A stretch of DNA of 8,778 nucleotides, taken from positions 1 to 8,778 of the forward strand of contig DGHQ01000026.1 of the NCBI GenBank assembly GCA_002392915.1. Direction: 5' to 3'. The notes under the pieces are model-generated. The model was not told the origin of the DNA. It did no database searches and was given only the letters and a program-made list of their open reading frames with translations. Every line of letters begins with the position of its first letter. The stretch's first letter is position 1. Positions 1-5,893 of the stretch are shown in pieces. A program made the position numbers and the translations under genes. Origin of the DNA: Bacteroidales bacterium UBA3844 (GTDB taxonomy: Bacteria > Bacteroidota > Bacteroidia > Bacteroidales > Paludibacteraceae).

Positions 1-33
1 TTATATTTCATCGAACTGACGTTATTTTACAAT

Positions 34-59
34 AGCGGGTTGATAGCCCGCTTTTTTTT
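34..59 (+). terminator. Intrinsic terminator of the gene left of the window
   Basis: A 6-bp GC-rich stem (AGCGGG at 34-39 pairing with CCCGCT at 47-52) encloses a 7-nt loop and is followed by a run of eight T residues (52-59). This is a classic rho-independent terminator in the plus direction. It most likely ends a plus-strand gene that lies off the left edge; no coding sequence can be assigned to positions 1-33. Confidence 0.85.
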
Positions 60-85
60 GACAGCATGGAAATATTGTGCAAAAA

Positions 86-119
86 GTGAAAACAACAACT
101 CTTTTTGTGAAACACACAA
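86..119 (+). promoter_or_regulatory. 21-bp-period direct repeat upstream of the aldo/keto reductase
   Basis: The pattern GTGAAAnnnACAA occurs at 86-98 and again at 107-119, an offset of exactly 21 bp (10 of 13 positions identical). The second copy also lies in a small dyad, TTGTG at 105-109 and CACAA at 115-119. Direct repeats two helical turns apart just upstream of the core promoter are typical of AraC/XylS-type activator sites. The sequence differs from the CCGAA boxes upstream of the next two transcription units, so a shared regulator cannot be assumed. The region is A/C-rich, which raises the chance of coincidence. Confidence 0.35.
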
Positions 120-134
120 TCGAAACAACCGCCG

Positions 135-142
135 TATATTTG
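135..142 (+). promoter_or_regulatory. Bacteroidota -7 promoter element (TATATTTG)
   Basis: TATATTTG is a perfect match to the Bacteroidota -7 consensus TAnnTTTG. The expected transcription start is a few bases downstream, giving a leader of roughly 15-20 nt before the ATG at 165. No TTTG stands at the usual -33 spacing; the nearest is at 104-107, 27 bp upstream. The missing -33 element would fit an activator-dependent promoter. Confidence 0.75.
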
Positions 143-164
143 CAATATCAAAAACAGATAAATT

Positions 165-1013
165 ATGCAAACAATTAGATTAAACAACGGCGTAGAAATG
201 CCTCAGATGGGCTACGGAGTGTTTCAGGTAAGCCCACAAGAATGTGAAAGATGCGTTGCAGACGCACTTTCGGTAGGTTACAGAATGATTGACACCGCAC
301 AAATCTATCAAAATGAGGAGGGCGTTGGCAACGCTGTCAAGAAAAGCGGTATCAGCCGCGACGAAATCTTTCTCGTATCAAAAATTTGGTTCACCAACTA
401 CGAGTACGCCGCCGCAAAAAAGAGCATCGACGAGAGCCTCCGCAAACTTCAAACCGACTACATCGACCTGATGCTGCTCCATCAGCCTTACGGCGACCGT
501 TACGGCGCATACCGTGCATTGCAAGAGGCCTACAAGGAGGGCAAGGTGAGGGCAATCGGCGTGTCGAATTTCTATCCCGACCATTACATCGACCTATGCG
601 CACATTTTGACGTTGTGCCGGCTGTCAACCAAATCGAAACCCACGTGTTCCAACAGCAAAGCGAAAGCCGTAAGTACATGGACGAACTCGGTATCGCCCA
701 CATGTCGTGGGGGCCATTGGCAGAGGGCAAAAACGGTTTCTTCACCAACGAGACCTTGATTTCAATTGGTGAAAAATACGGCAAGACAGGCCCACAAGTT
801 GCACTACGTTACCTGATTGACCGTGGCGTAATAATCATTCCAAAATCGAGTCGCAAAGAGCGAATGGCAAAAAACTTGAACATCTTTGACTTCAAACTTT
901 CGCAAGACGATATGGACGCAATCCTAAAACTCGACACTGGCGAGCCCGTAATAATGCCCAGCCACCACAACCCCGAAATCACCAAGTGGTTTATGTCAAC
1001 AATGAAGAAGTAA
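165..1013 (+). CDS. Aldo/keto reductase (DkgA-like, AKR5-type)
   Basis: This 282-residue protein is a full-length cytosolic NADPH-dependent aldo/keto reductase that reduces aldehydes and ketones to alcohols. The catalytic tetrad is complete: Asp43 and Tyr48 in DTAQIYQNE, Lys73 in SKIW and His106 in LLHQP. Cofactor-contact segments are also present: GVSN at 132-135, Gln156 in VNQIE, and the C-terminal IPKSSRKERMAKN segment (225-237), whose Lys/Ser/Arg/Asn pattern is typical of NADPH-preferring members. Length and motifs match the 2,5-diketo-gluconate reductase/methylglyoxal reductase type, but the natural substrate cannot be read from sequence. The ATG is placed by the -7 element at 135-142. 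The gene appears to be monocistronic, although no clear terminator separates it from the next promoter. In E. coli a related enzyme, DkgA, is controlled by the AraC-type regulator YqhC during aldehyde stress, an interesting parallel to the 21-bp repeats upstream here. Confidence 0.95.
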   Translation: MQTIRLNNGVEMPQMGYGVFQVSPQECERCVADALSVGYRMIDTAQIYQNEEGVGNAVKKSGISRDEIFLVSKIWFTNYEYAAAKKSIDESLRKLQTDYIDLMLLHQPYGDRYGAYRALQEAYKEGKVRAIGVSNFYPDHYIDLCAHFDVVPAVNQIETHVFQQQSESRKYMDELGIAHMSWGPLAEGKNGFFTNETLISIGEKYGKTGPQVALRYLIDRGVIIIPKSSRKERMAKNLNIFDFKLSQDDMDAILKLDTGEPVIMPSHHNPEITKWFMSTMKK

Positions 1014-1067
1014 CCATTTTATTTGCGAGATAAAAGTGAATTGCAAGGTAAACTTCGAACTTCTATA

Positions 1068-1099
1068 CCGAAAAATTGGTAATTCTTTCCGAAATAAAT
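1068..1099 (+). promoter_or_regulatory. CCGAA tandem box, putative AraC-type activator site (copy 1)
   Basis: CCGAA begins at 1068 and again at 1089, exactly 21 bp apart. The first half continues as CCGAAAAATTGGTAATT, the second as CCGAAATAAATG. A closely matching element lies at 2310-2339 upstream of the DXS-like gene: 25 of the first 29 positions are identical, with the same 21-bp period and nearly the same distance to the -7 box (36 versus 37 bp). The second half-site abuts the -33 region, where TTTG is missing. A short dyad (CTTCTT at 1101-1106, AAGAAG at 1108-1113) lies just downstream. Conservation between two otherwise unrelated leaders argues for a real operator; assignment to an AraC/XylS-type activator is inference from geometry. 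Confidence 0.65.
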
Positions 1100-1124
1100 G
1101 CTTCTTCAAGAAGAAAGTGTGTCG

Positions 1125-1132
1125 TATTTTTG
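1125..1132 (+). promoter_or_regulatory. Bacteroidota -7 promoter element (TATTTTTG)
   Basis: TATTTTTG matches TAnnTTTG perfectly and lies 29 bases before the ATG at 1162. No TTTG is found at -33. The CCGAA tandem box ends just upstream of the -33 position, consistent with activation by a bound regulator. Confidence 0.78.
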
Positions 1133-1161
1133 CATAGTGATAAATAACTAAATGTAATTTT

Positions 1162-2292
1162 ATGAATATCAAGCAAATAATTCCAATAGCAATGCTTGCC
1201 ATGCTGTCGGCTTGCGGAAATAGCAAACAATCAGAATCCAAGGATATGAACACACTGACATTCAATGAGAAACAGGCGGCTTGTATGTCGGCCATCGCCT
1301 GCAATGAGGCACAGGGTGACCTTGTGTCGCTCGAATCGGCCATCCACAATGGTTTGGAAGCCGAACTGACAGTAAGTCAGATTAAAGAGGCTCTTTCTCA
1401 ACTCTATGCCTACACTGGCTTTCCACGTTCGCTCAATGCGCTGGGTGTGCTGCAACGTGTGGTCGGCGACAGGGAAGCGAAGGGCGTGAAAGTGCTGGCT
1501 GGCAAAGAGGCATCGGATCTGCCAAAGGATTACGACGCGCTGAAACAGGGCACCGAGGTGCAGACCCAACTCACTGGACAGCCGTTCAACTACGATTTCT
1601 GCCCTGCCGAGGATTATTACCTGAAAGCTCATCTGTTCGGCGACATCTTTGCCCGCGACATTCTCACCCACGCCGACCGCGAGTTGGTTACTGTGAGTGC
1701 CCTTGCAGGACTGGAAGGCGTTGAACCACAACTGAATGCTCACGTCCGTGGGGCACGCAATATGGGCGTTACCGACGAGCAACTGCAACAGATTCCTGTG
1801 GCGTTGGCGGCGAATGGTTGCAAGGCAGCCGCATCGAGGGCGTTGAAGACCGTGAACGCGGTTTTGGGCGTTGAGGACAACAGCCGCAGCGAGTACGACC
1901 AAGTTGACCTGAAATCGTATTGGCGTCGTGGCAACCCGAACGACGCATACGCGCAATACTTCACTGGACGCAGCTACGTGTCACCTTACGGTGAAAGCGT
2001 TGTGAATGTGACGTTTGAGCCTGGCTGCCGCAACAACTGGCACGTGCATCACGGAGCAGTTCAGGTGCTGATATGCGTCTATGGTCACGGCTGGTATCAG
2101 GAATGGGGCAAGCCCGCAGTGGAACTCAAGGAAGGCGTGGTGATTGAGGTACCCGAAGGTGTGAAACACTGGCACGGTGCCGCCAAAGGCTCGTGGCTGC
2201 AACATCTTACATATCACAAAAACCTGCAACCTAACCCGACCAACGAGTGGCTGGAAGCGGTGAGTGAGGAAGAGTATGGGAAGGTGAGGTGA
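1162..2292 (+). CDS. Lipoprotein with two CMD-like domains and a C-terminal cupin
   Basis: This 376-residue protein starts with a lipoprotein signal peptide: Lys4, a hydrophobic stretch, then a lipobox LSAC with Cys18. It is therefore probably anchored outside the cytoplasm. Residues about 34-105 form a carboxymuconolactone-decarboxylase (CMD)-like domain with the characteristic YAYTGFPRSLNAL segment (82-94). Residues about 155-235 form a second one (RELVTVSALAGLEGVEPQL, 173-191), but its matching segment reads ANGCKAAASRAL instead of a YxGFP motif. Residues about 278-352 are a cupin with WHVHH (293-297), Gln301 and PEGVKHWHGA (331-340), so His294, His296, Gln301 and His336 are likely metal ligands. 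CMD proteins include decarboxylases and AhpD-type redox proteins; no AhpD-like CxxC is present. The reaction is unknown. The gene has its own promoter and a regulatory box shared with the next gene. Confidence 0.85.
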   Translation: MNIKQIIPIAMLAMLSACGNSKQSESKDMNTLTFNEKQAACMSAIACNEAQGDLVSLESAIHNGLEAELTVSQIKEALSQLYAYTGFPRSLNALGVLQRVVGDREAKGVKVLAGKEASDLPKDYDALKQGTEVQTQLTGQPFNYDFCPAEDYYLKAHLFGDIFARDILTHADRELVTVSALAGLEGVEPQLNAHVRGARNMGVTDEQLQQIPVALAANGCKAAASRALKTVNAVLGVEDNSRSEYDQVDLKSYWRRGNPNDAYAQYFTGRSYVSPYGESVVNVTFEPGCRNNWHVHHGAVQVLICVYGHGWYQEWGKPAVELKEGVVIEVPEGVKHWHGAAKGSWLQHLTYHKNLQPNPTNEWLEAVSEEEYGKVR

Positions 2293-2309
2293 TTCAAAGC
2301 CATCCACAT

Positions 2310-2339
2310 CCGAAATATTGGTAATTTTTCCCGAATTAT
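2310..2339 (+). promoter_or_regulatory. CCGAA tandem box, putative AraC-type activator site (copy 2)
   Basis: CCGAA begins at 2310 and at 2331, exactly 21 bp apart. The first half reads CCGAAATATTGGTAATT and the second CCGAATTATG. It matches copy 1 at 1068-1099 closely. The distance from the second half-site to the -7 box is 37 bp, against 36 bp in copy 1. A dyad (TTTTCA at 2341-2346, TGAAAA at 2354-2359) follows, centred 18 bp before the -7 box. The dyad downstream of copy 1 has the same centre position. The element starts only 17 bases after the preceding stop codon, so it fills the short intergenic gap. Confidence 0.65.
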
Positions 2340-2367
2340 GTTTTCAACACGAATGAAAATCAAATAG

Positions 2368-2375
2368 TACTTTTG
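2368..2375 (+). promoter_or_regulatory. Bacteroidota -7 promoter element (TACTTTTG)
   Basis: TACTTTTG matches TAnnTTTG perfectly. The bases that follow (GCGTATAGT) also resemble those at the lipoprotein promoter (GCATAGT), so the similarity extends to the start region. The leader of roughly 50 nt is longer than for the other genes and holds a small GC-rich hairpin, CCAC at 2402-2405 with GTGG at 2410-2413, ending 16 nt before the ATG. A role for it in translation is possible but unsupported. Confidence 0.75.
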
Positions 2376-2429
2376 CGTATAGTAAAATGTATTAAACTAA
2401 TCCACCGTCGTGGTTAATTCTTATATAAT

Positions 2430-4184
2430 ATGATATTAGACAAAATCAACTCACCTGCCGACGTTAAAAATCTGTCGGTCAATGATATGAATTGTCTTGC
2501 TGACGAAATTCGCGAGGCTTTATTCAACCGTCTGACTAAAATCGGCGGACACTTCGGCCCTAACTTCGGCTTTGTCGAGGCTACCATAGCAATGCACTAT
2601 GTGTTCAACTCTCCGACAGACAAATTCGTTTTCGACGTTTCGCACCAAAGTTATACCCACAAAATCCTGACTGGACGTAAGGCGGGCTATATCGACGACG
2701 CTCGCTTTGCTGAGGATTCGGGATATAGCAACCCCGAGGAAAGCAAACACGATTTCTTCAACATCGGACATACGTCTACGTCGGTGGCTCTCGCACTTGG
2801 ACTTGCAAAAGGTCGCGACATTCTTGGTCGTAAAGAGAATATCGTGGCTGTCATTGGCGACGGTTCGCTCTCTGGCGGTGAGGCAATGGAAGCCCTCAAC
2901 GTGGCGGGGTCGGAACTTGGCAGCAATTTCATCATCATTGTCAACGATAACGAACAGGCAATTGCTGAGAACCACGGAGGCATCTATCAGAATCTCCAAG
3001 AATTGCGAGAAAGCAACGGCAAGGCACAAAACAACTGGTTCCGTGCGTTCGGACTGGATTATATATATGAAGAAAACGGCAACGACATCGCATCACTCAT
3101 CAAGGTGTTCGAGAAAGTGAAAGACTCAACGCAACCCGTTGTCGTACATATACATACGCAAAAAGGCAAAGGTTATCGTCTGGCTGAGGAAAACCGCGAG
3201 GCTTGGCACTGGTGTCTGCCTTTCGACCGTGCTACGGGCAAGCCGACAATTGATTTCGGCAATGGCGAATCATACACAAGCATCACCGCAAAGTACATTC
3301 TAGACAAGGCTCAAAAAGACAAGGATTTCATTGTTGTGACACCCGCTATGCCTATGTCGGTTGGTTTGGGTATTGAGGAACGCAAGCAACTCGGCCGTCA
3401 GTATATCGACACGGGTATTGCCGAAGAAGCCGCCGTTGCCATTGCGTCGGGCATTGCCACTAACGGTGCCAAACCTTTGGTTGTCACCAATATGACGTTC
3501 CTTCAACGTGCCTACGACCAGATTTCGCAGGACGTTTGCATCAACAATGCACCCATAACAATGCTGATGAATTACACCGCTTTCGACGGACTCACAGACG
3601 TTACTCACCTCGGAATCTTCGGTTTGGCAGCCTTCACAAACATACCTAATTTGGTAGTGCTCTGCCCGTCGAGTGCTGAAGAATACGTCAATATGCTCGA
3701 CTGGTCAATCGAACAAAAGGAACACCCTGTCTTGATTCTGATTCCAGGCAATGCGGTGACACACCGTGCTGCGGACAAATCGTTCGGCGACATCAACAAA
3801 TACAAGGTGGAACAGCAAGGCGAGAAGGTTGCCATCATTGCCCTTGGCGATTTCTATCAGAAAGGCGAAGAGGCAGCCGCAGCCATCGAGAAGGAACTTG
3901 GATTCAAGCCGACGCTTGTCAATCCTCGGTTTGGCAGTGGTTTGGACAAAGAACTTCTGGAGAATCTGAAATCACGTCACAGTCTTATCATCACATTGGA
4001 AGACGGCATTGTGGACGGCGGTTTCGGTGGAAAGATAGCGTCGTTCTATGGTTCGTCGGATATGAAGGTGATCAATCTTGGTCTTGAAAAGAAATTTTAC
4101 GACCGTTACAATCCTCAGCATCTACTTGAAACGTTGGGAATTACAGCAGAAAAGATTGTTGAGAGGGTAAAAGGGGTATTATAG
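2430..4184 (+). CDS. DXS-like thiamine-diphosphate-dependent transketolase-family enzyme
   Basis: This 584-residue cytosolic enzyme is built like 1-deoxy-D-xylulose-5-phosphate synthase (DXS) but is shorter than the usual 620-640. The N-terminal ThDP domain has GGHFGPNFG with His41, DVSHQSYTHK (69-78), and the metal/ThDP motif GDG at 143-145 with NDN at 172-174. The linker carries TQKGKGY (243-249) and His260. The pyrimidine domain has the catalytic Glu332 (GIAEE) and TFLQRAYDQ with Arg360. The C-terminal DGGFGG/LGLEKKF pattern (529-556) is DXS-like. Several acceptor-site residues of E. coli DXS are changed: the Tyr392 position is Asn354, the Asp427 position is shifted by one (LTDVTH, with His393 retained), and Arg478 in the VRYPRG segment has no counterpart in PVLILIPGNAV (433-443). 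It probably makes an acyloin from a 2-oxoacid donor and an acceptor other than glyceraldehyde 3-phosphate. A divergent true DXS cannot be excluded. Confidence 0.85.
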   Translation: MILDKINSPADVKNLSVNDMNCLADEIREALFNRLTKIGGHFGPNFGFVEATIAMHYVFNSPTDKFVFDVSHQSYTHKILTGRKAGYIDDARFAEDSGYSNPEESKHDFFNIGHTSTSVALALGLAKGRDILGRKENIVAVIGDGSLSGGEAMEALNVAGSELGSNFIIIVNDNEQAIAENHGGIYQNLQELRESNGKAQNNWFRAFGLDYIYEENGNDIASLIKVFEKVKDSTQPVVVHIHTQKGKGYRLAEENREAWHWCLPFDRATGKPTIDFGNGESYTSITAKYILDKAQKDKDFIVVTPAMPMSVGLGIEERKQLGRQYIDTGIAEEAAVAIASGIATNGAKPLVVTNMTFLQRAYDQISQDVCINNAPITMLMNYTAFDGLTDVTHLGIFGLAAFTNIPNLVVLCPSSAEEYVNMLDWSIEQKEHPVLILIPGNAVTHRAADKSFGDINKYKVEQQGEKVAIIALGDFYQKGEEAAAAIEKELGFKPTLVNPRFGSGLDKELLENLKSRHSLIITLEDGIVDGGFGGKIASFYGSSDMKVINLGLEKKFYDRYNPQHLLETLGITAEKIVERVKGVL

Positions 4185-4193
4185 CCAATGATT

Positions 4194-4226
4194 CTCAGAC
4201 GCGGTGCACTCTTAGACGAAGATGCA
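4194..4226 (+). repeat. Imperfect direct repeat upstream of the BASS gene
   Basis: CTCAGACGCGGTGCA (4194-4208) is followed by CTTAGACGAAGATGCA (4211-4226), an imperfect tandem repeat with a period of 17-18 bp. It sits 26 bp before the -7 element of the symporter gene and could be an operator. Its period differs from the 21 bp of the CCGAA boxes, so it would represent a different control. Confidence is low because it occurs once. Confidence 0.3.
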
Positions 4227-4251
4227 TCAACAGGTTTTGAAACAAAATGAG

Positions 4252-4259
4252 TATCTTTG
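4252..4259 (+). promoter_or_regulatory. Bacteroidota -7 promoter element (TATCTTTG)
   Basis: TATCTTTG is a perfect TAnnTTTG match. The implied transcription start near 4264-4267 leaves too short a leader for the first in-frame ATG at 4273 and about 20 nt for the ATG at 4285, which supports the latter as the start codon. TTTG at 4236-4239 is too close to serve as a standard -33 element. Confidence 0.72.
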
Positions 4260-4284
4260 CAGATGAATTTTCATGCGAATCATT

Positions 4285-5217
4285 ATGGACAACAAAATAC
4301 CTTCTTGGATTGCATCCCATATCACGCTCATTGTCGTGGCTGTGACAGTGGTCGCACTGTTTGCACCGTCTTCTTTCTTATGGATCGGCACTAGTGCCAT
4401 CACACCTATGCTTGGCGTGGTGATGTTCGGTATGGGACTGACTCTTAAACCGTCGGATTTCAAACCTGTGCTGATGCATCCGAAGGAAATCGTGATTGGC
4501 GAACTGGCACAATTCATCATCATGCCTTTTGTGGCGTGGATGCTATGCCGTCTTCTTAACCTTTCTCCCGAACTCGCACTTGGCGTGATTCTTGTGGGAT
4601 GTTGCCCCGGTGGGACGGCAAGCAATGTGATTTGCTATCTTGCCAAAGGCGACGTTGCTCTCAGCGTCGCCATGACTGGTGTATCTACCCTACTCGCTCC
4701 TTTTGCAACTCCAGCACTCGTACTTCTCCTTGCTGGAGAGACGGTGGACGTGGATGTCTTTGGCATGTTCATAAGCATCGTACAGGTGGTGATCCTGCCT
4801 ATCGTAGTGGGGCTCGCCGTCAACCATTATTTCCAGAATCTCACACAGAAGGTGACTCCTTATATGCCTATGTTTTCAACTCTTGCCATCGCTGCAATAA
4901 TCGGAATCATAGTATCACACAATGCTCAAAACATAATGGAATGCAGTCTGCTTGTGGCTGTGGCTGTGATTCTTCACAACCTGCTTGGATTATCTCTCGG
5001 TTATGTCGCCAGCATGCTAATGGGTCTGCCTCCTGAAAAACGTACAGCCATAAGCATTGAAGTGGGAATGCAGAATTCCGGACTCGCCACGTCGTTGGCA
5101 GCCACACACTTCGCCATCTTTCCGTTGGCTGCCGTGCCAGGAGCCATCTTCTCCGTTTGGCATAACTTCTCCGGAAGTATCGCTGCACAAGTGTTGAAAA
5201 GGTGGAACAAGAAATAA
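4285..5217 (+). CDS. BASS-family sodium-coupled organic anion symporter
   Basis: This 310-residue integral membrane protein has about ten hydrophobic segments and belongs to the bile acid:sodium symporter (BASS) family. Family hallmarks are GMGL (49-52), CCPGGTASN (106-114) and EVGMQNSGLA (259-268). The sodium ligands known from the Neisseria ASBT structure line up at a constant offset: Gln76, Ser113, Asn114, Ser127, Thr131, Glu259 and Gln263. Sodium coupling is therefore well supported, but the substrate is not. Relatives carry bile acids, ketopantoate (PanS) or, in plastids, pyruvate (BASS2). Lying after a DXS-like enzyme, it might supply a 2-oxoacid, but this rests on adjacency alone. The start at 4285 is preferred to the in-frame ATG at 4273 because of the promoter position. 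The downstream HXXEE gene follows within 11 nt and is probably co-transcribed. Confidence 0.9.
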   Translation: MDNKIPSWIASHITLIVVAVTVVALFAPSSFLWIGTSAITPMLGVVMFGMGLTLKPSDFKPVLMHPKEIVIGELAQFIIMPFVAWMLCRLLNLSPELALGVILVGCCPGGTASNVICYLAKGDVALSVAMTGVSTLLAPFATPALVLLLAGETVDVDVFGMFISIVQVVILPIVVGLAVNHYFQNLTQKVTPYMPMFSTLAIAAIIGIIVSHNAQNIMECSLLVAVAVILHNLLGLSLGYVASMLMGLPPEKRTAISIEVGMQNSGLATSLAATHFAIFPLAAVPGAIFSVWHNFSGSIAAQVLKRWNKK

Positions 5218-5228
5218 ACTCCCGTCTG

Positions 5229-5744
5229 ATGTCCGCCATATCCATATACATAATTCTGCTCTTTCCGCTCGCCTTCATCATCCATGACGGCGAGGAGATC
5301 GCAACGCAGCATAAATGGATGCTGACTCATAAAGAGACGCTGGTCCATAGATTCCCATTCGCCAAACCGATGGTGGAACATTTGTCGGGATTGAGCACAA
5401 AGGCATTCACAATAGCAGTGCTGGAGGAGCTGGCACTCATCCTAATAGCCTCAGCATGTGTAGTGGCGGACATTCCCTTCGCCACAGAAGTTTGGGAGAT
5501 AATGTTCATGGCATTCTCCATACATTTGCTGATCCACGTCGGACAAGGAATAATAATGAGAGGGTATGTGCCAGGGCTCATCACGAGCGTCTTAATACTC
5601 CCATACGCCTACACTGGCATGCGAAATATCTGTGAAAATTTCAATTCGACGGAATTGCTTCTCTACGGAGCAATCGGCATAGTGGCGATGGTGGCAAATC
5701 TTGCGTTCGCCCATTGGCTGGGATATAAATTGACGGGCAGGTAG
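5229..5744 (+). CDS. HXXEE-domain integral membrane protein
   Basis: This 171-residue membrane protein carries the signature that names the HXXEE family: His19, Glu22 and Glu23 in FIIHDGEE, at the end of the first hydrophobic segment. A second conserved block has His99, His103 and Gln106 (HLLIHVGQG), followed by YVPG and LP, matching the family's C-terminal half. Four to five hydrophobic segments are visible. The histidines and acidic residues could bind a metal, but the family has no established function. The ATG at 5229 gives the usual short N-terminus before the motif and lies 11 nt after the symporter stop. An in-frame GTG at 5202 would add nine residues and overlap the symporter gene by 16 nt. 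No promoter is visible, so expression probably depends on the symporter promoter, possibly with translational coupling. It may be a partner of the transporter, but that is a guess. Confidence 0.82.
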   Translation: MSAISIYIILLFPLAFIIHDGEEIATQHKWMLTHKETLVHRFPFAKPMVEHLSGLSTKAFTIAVLEELALILIASACVVADIPFATEVWEIMFMAFSIHLLIHVGQGIIMRGYVPGLITSVLILPYAYTGMRNICENFNSTELLLYGAIGIVAMVANLAFAHWLGYKLTGR

Positions 5745-5860
5745 GATGATAAACAAATTCTATTGTCCACGACTCTTTGGATAAAATAAAGGGAGATTGA
5801 CAAAATCGTCAGCAAAACAGAAAATTACAATCTTTCCATCTGATTCCGACGTTTTTTTCA

Positions 5861-5868
5861 TATTTTCG
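5861..5868 (+). promoter_or_regulatory. Probable -7 promoter element with one mismatch (TATTTTCG)
   Basis: TATTTTCG differs from TAnnTTTG at one position and lies 25 bases before the ATG at 5894, the same spacing as the other promoters here. No -33 TTTG and no CCGAA box are present. A small dyad, TGAC at 5798-5801 and GTCA at 5808-5811, lies further upstream. It is the best promoter candidate for the two-gene operon that follows. Confidence 0.5.
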
Positions 5869-5893
5869 CTAAAACGAATTAAAAATAAAAATT

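Noticed and set aside
1..33. End of an upstream coding sequence before the first terminator
   Set aside because: Two frames reach stop codons (17-19 and 33-35) but there is too little sequence to choose one or recognise a product.
1231..1956. Long open frame on the minus strand (241 codons) inside the lipoprotein gene
   Set aside because: It lies wholly antisense to a gene with clear lipobox, CMD and cupin motifs, has no promoter element, and its translation shows no recognisable domain. It reflects the codon pattern of the plus strand.
2402..2413. Riboswitch in the leader of the DXS-like gene, such as a thiamine-diphosphate element
   Set aside because: The leader is only about 50 nt with a single 4-bp stem, and no conserved thi-box sequence is visible.
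2520..3029. Minus-strand open frame (169 codons) inside the DXS-like gene
   Set aside because: It is antisense to the conserved ThDP-binding region and its translation matches nothing recognisable.
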